In this document: positions 28,296 to 32,966 of the stretch, one piece after another
Numbering within the stretch: the stretch's first letter is position 1
How the letters are laid out: the number at the start of each line of letters is the position of its first letter
Source: Hyphomonadaceae bacterium
GTDB lineage: Bacteria > Pseudomonadota > Alphaproteobacteria > Caulobacterales > Hyphomonadaceae
Direction: 5' to 3'
Assembly: GCA_030696545.1 (NCBI GenBank)
Contig: JAUYSA010000006.1
Span: forward strand, 1-32,966
DNA length: 32,966 nucleotides
Position numbers and translations under genes: made by a program
Notes under the pieces: model-generated
Databases searched by the model: none
The model's input: the letters and a program-made list of their open reading frames with translations, nothing else
What the model was told of the DNA's origin: nothing

Positions 28296-29639
28296 GTGTC
28301 TGAGCCAGCCTCCCAATTCGAAACACTGATGGCCCGTCTTGAGAAGCGCGATGCCGTTATCGGCATCGTCGGGCTAGGCTACGTCGGCCTGCCGCTGGCT
28401 TTGGCGGGTTTGGACGCCGGTTTCCACGTACTGGGCTTTGATGTAAATGCGCGACGCGTAGCCGCCATCAACGCCGCGGAACAGGTGATCAGCTACATCG
28501 GTCCAGACGTCATGCGCGGCGCGATCGAAGGCGGTCGCTTTGACAATACCACTGACTTCACGCGTTTGGCCGAGGCCGACGCCATCTTAATCTGCGTGCC
28601 CACGCCGATCACCCGGCACCGGGATCCCGATCTCAGCTTCGTAAGCGACACGGCCGAAACGATCAGCAAGACCCTACGGCCTGGTCAGTTGGTTGTCCTA
28701 GAATCCACGACGTGGCCTGGAACCACGCGTGAGATCGTCCAACCGCTGATGGAAGCCACGGGCTTGGTTGTCGGGAAGGACGTCTTCCTGGCCTTCTCGC
28801 CGGAACGCGAAGATCCGGGCAATCCGCACTTCGGAACCAAGACCATCCCGAAGGTCGTCGGCGCCGACGATGGCCAGTCGCGCGACTTGGCTGTGGCGTT
28901 GTACGAAAAAATCGTCTCCGAAGTGGTGGCCGTCAGCAGCGCCGCCGCAGCAGAGGCCACAAAGCTCACCGAGAACATCTTCCGCTCTGTGAATATCGCT
29001 CTCGTAAACGAATTGAAGCAGGTCTACAGCGCCATGGGCGTGGACGTCTGGGAGGTCATAGCCGCCGCGGCGACCAAGCCGTTCGGATTCATGCCCTTCT
29101 ATCCGGGCCCCGGCCTCGGCGGGCACTGCATCCCCGTAGATCCTTTCTATCTGACCTGGAAGGCGCGCGAGTACGGCATGGAGACGCGCTTCATCGAACT
29201 GGCCGGACAGATCAACACCAGCATGCCGCGGGTTGTCGTCGATCGCCTCGCCGAAACGCTGAACGAGGCGACCGGCAAGGGCCTCAAGTCATCGCGCATT
29301 CTGCTGCTGGGCGTGGCCTACAAAAAGAACGTCGATGATACGCGCGAAAGCCCGTCCTTGGTGCTCATCGAACAAATTGAGCAACGCGGCGCGGTCTGCG
29401 ATTTCCACGATCCGCACATCGCCGCCATCCCCTCGACGCGTGAGCATCCTGGCCTGGCGGGCCGCACGACGGTGGCTTTGACTGCCGAAACGATCGCCAG
29501 CTACGACGCTGTGCTCGTGGCGACCGACCACGACGCGGTGGACTACGGTCTGATCGCCGCCAACGCGAAGCTCATAGTCGACACCCGAAATGTATTTGCC
29601 CGCTTGGGCTTGCCGGCTGATCGAGTCGTGAAAGCTTAG
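28296..29639 (+). CDS. UDP-sugar 6-dehydrogenase (WbpA/WecC/TviB-type nucleotide sugar dehydrogenase)
   Basis: IGIVGLGYVGLPLALAGLDAGFHVLGFDVN, VCVPTPITRHRDPDLSFV, ESTTWPGTTRE, PGPGLGGHCIPVDPFYLTWKAREYG, GVAYKKNVDDTRESPSL. GTG at 28296 preceded by AAGGA; ORF opens at 28242. Confidence 0.93.
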   Translation: MSEPASQFETLMARLEKRDAVIGIVGLGYVGLPLALAGLDAGFHVLGFDVNARRVAAINAAEQVISYIGPDVMRGAIEGGRFDNTTDFTRLAEADAILICVPTPITRHRDPDLSFVSDTAETISKTLRPGQLVVLESTTWPGTTREIVQPLMEATGLVVGKDVFLAFSPEREDPGNPHFGTKTIPKVVGADDGQSRDLAVALYEKIVSEVVAVSSAAAAEATKLTENIFRSVNIALVNELKQVYSAMGVDVWEVIAAAATKPFGFMPFYPGPGLGGHCIPVDPFYLTWKAREYGMETRFIELAGQINTSMPRVVVDRLAETLNEATGKGLKSSRILLLGVAYKKNVDDTRESPSLVLIEQIEQRGAVCDFHDPHIAAIPSTREHPGLAGRTTVALTAETIASYDAVLVATDHDAVDYGLIAANAKLIVDTRNVFARLGLPADRVVKA

Positions 29640-29643
29640 ATTT

Positions 29644-29680
29644 TACCGCCTCCGCGCCGGTCTGCGGCAAGGGGGCGGTA
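29644..29680 (+). terminator. Stem-loop immediately downstream of the UDP-sugar dehydrogenase stop codon
   Basis: TACCGCC (29644-29650) pairs with GGCGGTA (29674-29680), with further inner pairing (gccg/cggc); no downstream T-tract, so a canonical terminator is not shown. Confidence 0.4.
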
Positions 29681-29762
29681 ACTGGAAACCGTAGATGGAC
29701 GGTGCGACAGGCGGACCTAGGTTCAAGCCCAGCAGACATGCAGCTTCAAAATCGCCCGCAGG

Positions 29763-29918
29763 CTATTTGTGCAAACCGGGGCCACGGCGATGATTTGCGC
29801 CGGACTTGCGCAACTGCATTTCACGCTCGCGAGCGGCATGTTTGCGAACCGCATATATGTTGTACCCGACCAGGACGGCGATCGGCGCGGCCAGTAGGAA
29901 CAGCGTGTACTCGCCCAT
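29763..29918 (-). CDS. Small single-pass membrane protein, 51 aa
   Basis: Read from the minus strand: MGEYTLFLLAAPIAVLVGYNIYAVRKHAAREREMQLRKSGANHRRGPGLHK* - ATG to TAG, one hydrophobic helix then a basic tail. Not in the supplied ORF track, whose shortest entries are 60 aa. Confidence 0.6.
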   Translation of the reverse strand: MGEYTLFLLAAPIAVLVGYNIYAVRKHAAREREMQLRKSGANHRRGPGLHK

Positions 29919-30046
29919 TCAGGTTCACCAGATCCAAAATTCCGAGTGTTCAAGGCTCGCACCTCGCCTTCGCAAAGGCAATTCGTTGTGCATGCTGCAG
30001 GCTGAGCGCGATGAAATGGCAGACTTCACCTGGTGCGAACAAGACC

Positions 30047-30814
30047 TTAAACCCCCTCCACCTCCCGCACCCCCTCGATCCCCGCCGCGGTCAGCGCCGC
30101 GATCAACTCCTCGACCACCGCCGCCAACTCGCTTGCGTCGCGGGCTCGCAGCACCAGGTTTGAGCCGAAGATCCCGTCGCCGAAGAACGGGTAGCTGCCC
30201 AGCGACATGTCGGGATGGGCCTTGGCCACGGCTTCCAGCGGCTGGGCGATCACACTTTCGCCGGAGCCCTCTACGCGGACGGTTCGCGAGATGGTCACCG
30301 CGCCGCCCTTCAGGCGGTGGCCGACGTCTTCGAGCATGCCGCGCATGATGGTCGGCACCCCGGCCAGCACGAAGACATTGCCGATCATGAAGCCGGGCGG
30401 CCCCTGCACGGGGTTCTTCACCAACACGCCGCCGACCGGCACGCGGGCCATGCGCCGACGGGCGGCGTTGGGCGCCTCGCCCCAGCGTGCGGCCATCATC
30501 GCCATGATCTCGGGGTGCTCCTCGAGCTCCACTCCAAAGGCGGCGGCCACCGCGTCGGCGGTGATGTCGTCGTGGGTCGGGCCAATGCCGCCGGTGGTGA
30601 TCACATAGTCATAGCGGTTCCGCAGGGCGTCGAGCGCCGCCACGATCTCGGGGATGTCGTCGCTGACGGTCCGCGCCTCGGCCAAGTCCACGCCATGCAC
30701 GCCCAGATACTTGGCGATGTCGCGCAGGTTGGTATCCTGCGTCCGGCCCGAGAGGATCTCGTCGCCGATGATCAGCACCCCTGCGGTCACCCGCCCGTCC
30801 ACCGAACCCGTCAT
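30047..30814 (-). CDS. CinA N-terminal/MoaB-MogA-like molybdopterin-binding domain protein
   Basis: TAGVLIIGDEILSGRTQDTNLRDIAKYLGVHGVDLAEARTVSDD, YVITTGGIGPTHDDITADAVAAAF, VLAGVPTIMRGMLE. Confidence 0.92.
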   Translation of the reverse strand: MTGSVDGRVTAGVLIIGDEILSGRTQDTNLRDIAKYLGVHGVDLAEARTVSDDIPEIVAALDALRNRYDYVITTGGIGPTHDDITADAVAAAFGVELEEHPEIMAMMAARWGEAPNAARRRMARVPVGGVLVKNPVQGPPGFMIGNVFVLAGVPTIMRGMLEDVGHRLKGGAVTISRTVRVEGSGESVIAQPLEAVAKAHPDMSLGSYPFFGDGIFGSNLVLRARDASELAAVVEELIAALTAAGIEGVREVEGV

Positions 30815-30964
30815 CCGCCTCGCCCGTCATTCTCGCGCGCCACGCCGCGCAGGCTTTCGACTAACCCTGCTCGGCGACCGCTCGCAACCGTTAGTCGCCG
30901 CGCGCTGGTCCTTTGCGTCCGAGCTCCCTAAATCAACGGCTCCCCGCCAGGCTTCGGACCGCCC

Positions 30965-31672
30965 ATGGATTTCCCCCAGCCGCTGAAGCGCGGCACGCTC
31001 GTCAGCCGCTACAAACGCTTCTTCGCCGACGTGGTGATGGAGGACGGGACGGCCGTCACGGCCCATTGCCCCAATCCGGGCGCGATGCTGGGCGTCAATA
31101 CGCCAGGCCTGACCGTCTGGCTGTCCAAGTCCGATGACCCCAAGCGCAAGCTCGCCCACACCCTGGAGTTTGTAGAGGTCGATGGCGCAATGGTCGGCGT
31201 CAACACCATGCATCCGAACCGGCTGGTCGCAGAGGCCCTGGCGGCGGACGCCATTCCCGAACTTCGCGGCTACACCACCCACAGGCGTGAGGTGAAGTAT
31301 GGCGAGGCCTCGCGCGTCGATTTCCTGCTGGAGCACCCAGATCGCCCGCCCTGCTGGCTGGAGATCAAGAACTGTCACCTGTCGCGCACCAAGGGGCTGG
31401 CGGAGTTTCCCGATTGCGTGGCGGCCAGATCCTCCAAGCACCTGCGCGAGCTTGAAGCGATGGCGGCGGCCGGCGAGCGCGCGGTGGTGTTATTCGTGGT
31501 CCAGCGCACCGATTGCGAGAGCTTCCGGGCCTGCGCCGAGCTGGACCAGAAATTCGCCGCCGCGCTCGACCAGGCCGCGGCGGCCGGCGTCGAGGTGCTG
31601 GTCTATGCAGCGCAGATGTCGCCGGAAGCCGTGACGCTGAGCCATGCGATCCCCTGGACACCGGCGTCCTGA
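30965..31672 (+). CDS. sfsA: DNA/RNA nuclease SfsA
   Basis: [103 protein letters not shown]. Confidence 0.96.
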   Translation: MDFPQPLKRGTLVSRYKRFFADVVMEDGTAVTAHCPNPGAMLGVNTPGLTVWLSKSDDPKRKLAHTLEFVEVDGAMVGVNTMHPNRLVAEALAADAIPELRGYTTHRREVKYGEASRVDFLLEHPDRPPCWLEIKNCHLSRTKGLAEFPDCVAARSSKHLRELEAMAAAGERAVVLFVVQRTDCESFRACAELDQKFAAALDQAAAAGVEVLVYAAQMSPEAVTLSHAIPWTPAS

Positions 31673-31771
31673 ACAGGCGCCCTGTCGCTTTCGCCAGCTT
31701 GCGAGAGCCAGCAGAGCGACCAATCTGAGGATCAGGGCGACAATCTCGCCCTCGTCCGAGACACAGTCGCG

Positions 31772-32684
31772 ATGACCACGACCGACATGCCCGCGCCCGG
31801 CGCGATAGGCCAGATCCTGAAGGCCTATGTCGGCGACCTGCCCGCCATCGACTTCACGCGGCCGGCCGGCGAACCGGCGCTGGCCAGCCCGGACTCGGTG
31901 TCCTGGCGGGTGTTCAAGAACCCGGTCTCGTTGTTCATCGGTGGAACCACCGCGGTGCTTCTCGAACTGGCCGAGCCAAGGGTTCGCTCCGGCGTATGGG
32001 ACCACACCAGCTTCCGCACCGATCCGTTGCCGCGCATGGCGCGCACGGGGCTGGCCGCGATGGTCACCGTCTATGGCGCCCGGTCGGTCGCAGAGCGGAT
32101 GATCGCGGGGGTCGGGCGAATGCATGGCCAGGTGAGCGGCGTCACCCCGGCCGGCCACGCCTACCGCGCGTCCGACCCCGAACTGCTCGACTGGGTGCAG
32201 GCCACCGCCTCTTTCGGCTTCCTCCGGGCCTATCACACCTTTGTACGGCCCCCTGGCGCAGGGCGACCGCGACCGCTTCTATGCTGAGGCCGCTCCAGCC
32301 GCGGGTCTCTACGGCGCGCTCGGCGCGCCGCAATCTGAGGCCGCGTTGCAGCAGCAGCTTCAGGCCATGCGTCCCAAACTGGAACGCTCGCAGATCGTCT
32401 TCGATTTCCTGGACATCATGCGTCGCACGCCTGCCGCGCCCGGTCCGCTTCGCCCCTTGCAAAACCTCTTCATCCGCGCGGGCGTCGAGATCCTGCCGGG
32501 ATGGACCCGTGATATTCTTGGCCTGGGTCCCAGCCACGGTTTGCGGCCATGGGAACGCGGCATCGTTGCGCTGGCTGGGGCCGCCGCCGACCGCCTGGTG
32601 CTGAAGTCGGCCCCGCCCGCCCTGGCCTGCCGACGCATGGACCTGCCCGCGTCCTACCTCTATCGCCGCCGCTCACAGCGCTGA
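31772..32684 (+). pseudogene. Oxygenase MpaB/DUF2236-family protein, split by a frameshift near 32246
   Basis: Frame from 31772 carries WRVFKNPVSLFIGGTTAVLLELAEP...LLDWVQATASFGFLRAYHTFV; frame from 32241 continues GPLAQGDRDRFYAEAAPAAGLYG... Omitting one C at about 32246 restores AYHTFVGPLAQGDRDRFYAEA. Confidence 0.8.
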
Positions 32685-32796
32685 GGCGCCATTGAACTCT
32701 TGTGCTATGATTGCGACATAACCCCCAGCGCAGTCGCCATCGCCCGCCGTTTTCAAGTCGCGGCGCCAGCGCCAGGAAAGCCTTGAGAGTAAGCAC

Positions 32797-32966
32797 ATGA
32801 CCGACGTCCTCGACGCCGAACACCGCACCGGCCAGATCCGCATCCACGACGCCGCAGGCTTCGAAGGCATGCGCGTCGCCGGCAAGCTGGCGGCCGAGTG
32901 CCTCGATCTGCTGACGCCACACGTGGTCCCCGGCGCGGTGACCGAGAAGCTCGACGACATGGCGCG
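32797..32966 (+). CDS. map: Type I methionine aminopeptidase, 5' part (runs off the window)
   Basis: MTDVLDAEHRTGQIRIHDAAGFEGMRVAGKLAAECLDLLTPHVVPGAVTEKLDDMA matches the N-terminal region of MetAP I; no stop before the window end. Confidence 0.85.
   Translation, partial: MTDVLDAEHRTGQIRIHDAAGFEGMRVAGKLAAECLDLLTPHVVPGAVTEKLDDMA

Noticed and set aside
29690-29745. Possible tRNA T-arm (ggttcaagccc) after the UDP-sugar dehydrogenase gene
   Set aside because: The flanking 5-nt arms do not pair and no acceptor or anticodon arms could be drawn.
30215-30931. 238-aa + strand ORF opposite the CinA/MoaB-like gene
   Set aside because: His/Arg/Gly-rich shadow translation; the minus strand has the diagnostic GDEILSGRTQDTN and TTGGIGPTHDD motifs.
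31490-32236. 248-aa minus-strand ORF over sfsA and the DUF2236 gene
   Set aside because: Spans two sense genes and has no recognisable motifs.

Overview
This window looks like an alphaproteobacterial (Caulobacterales-like) exopolysaccharide (EPS) biosynthesis locus built around an exosortase. It is flanked on the right by housekeeping genes (CinA/MoaB-like protein, sfsA, a frameshifted DUF2236-type gene and the start of a type I methionine aminopeptidase). The left part has a small membrane protein resembling XrtV accessory proteins, an AAA ATPase, dTDP-rhamnose genes rfbB/rfbD/rfbA, a NodB-like deacetylase and a fused Alg14/Alg13-type glycosyltransferase. A minus-strand operon follows: outer-membrane barrel, Wza, Wzz, BY-kinase-like P-loop protein, exosortase, EpsI. 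The rest holds a pyruvyl transferase, a parallel beta-helix/RTX protein, a Wzx-like flippase, a Wzy/O-antigen-ligase-like protein, two GT2 enzymes, a CatB-type acetyltransferase, a 2OG-Fe(II) oxygenase, an OafA-type acyltransferase, a 960-aa adenylation-PCP-GNAT-like fusion and a UDP-sugar dehydrogenase. The observations most worth following up are: the A-PCP-GNAT fusion as a possible aminoacyl/acyl decoration enzyme for the polysaccharide; a decayed PCP-thioesterase relic at about 14.33-14.77 kb; a BY-kinase homologue whose P-loop lysine is replaced; an exosortase locus with no recognisable sorting-signal substrate in the window; a beta-helix/RTX protein that also has an N-terminal hydrophobic segment; a 51-aa ORF missing from the supplied ORF track; and a 10-bp inverted repeat at a convergent gene end that can form two alternative hairpins. 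All family calls were made by eye from motifs; no searches were run.
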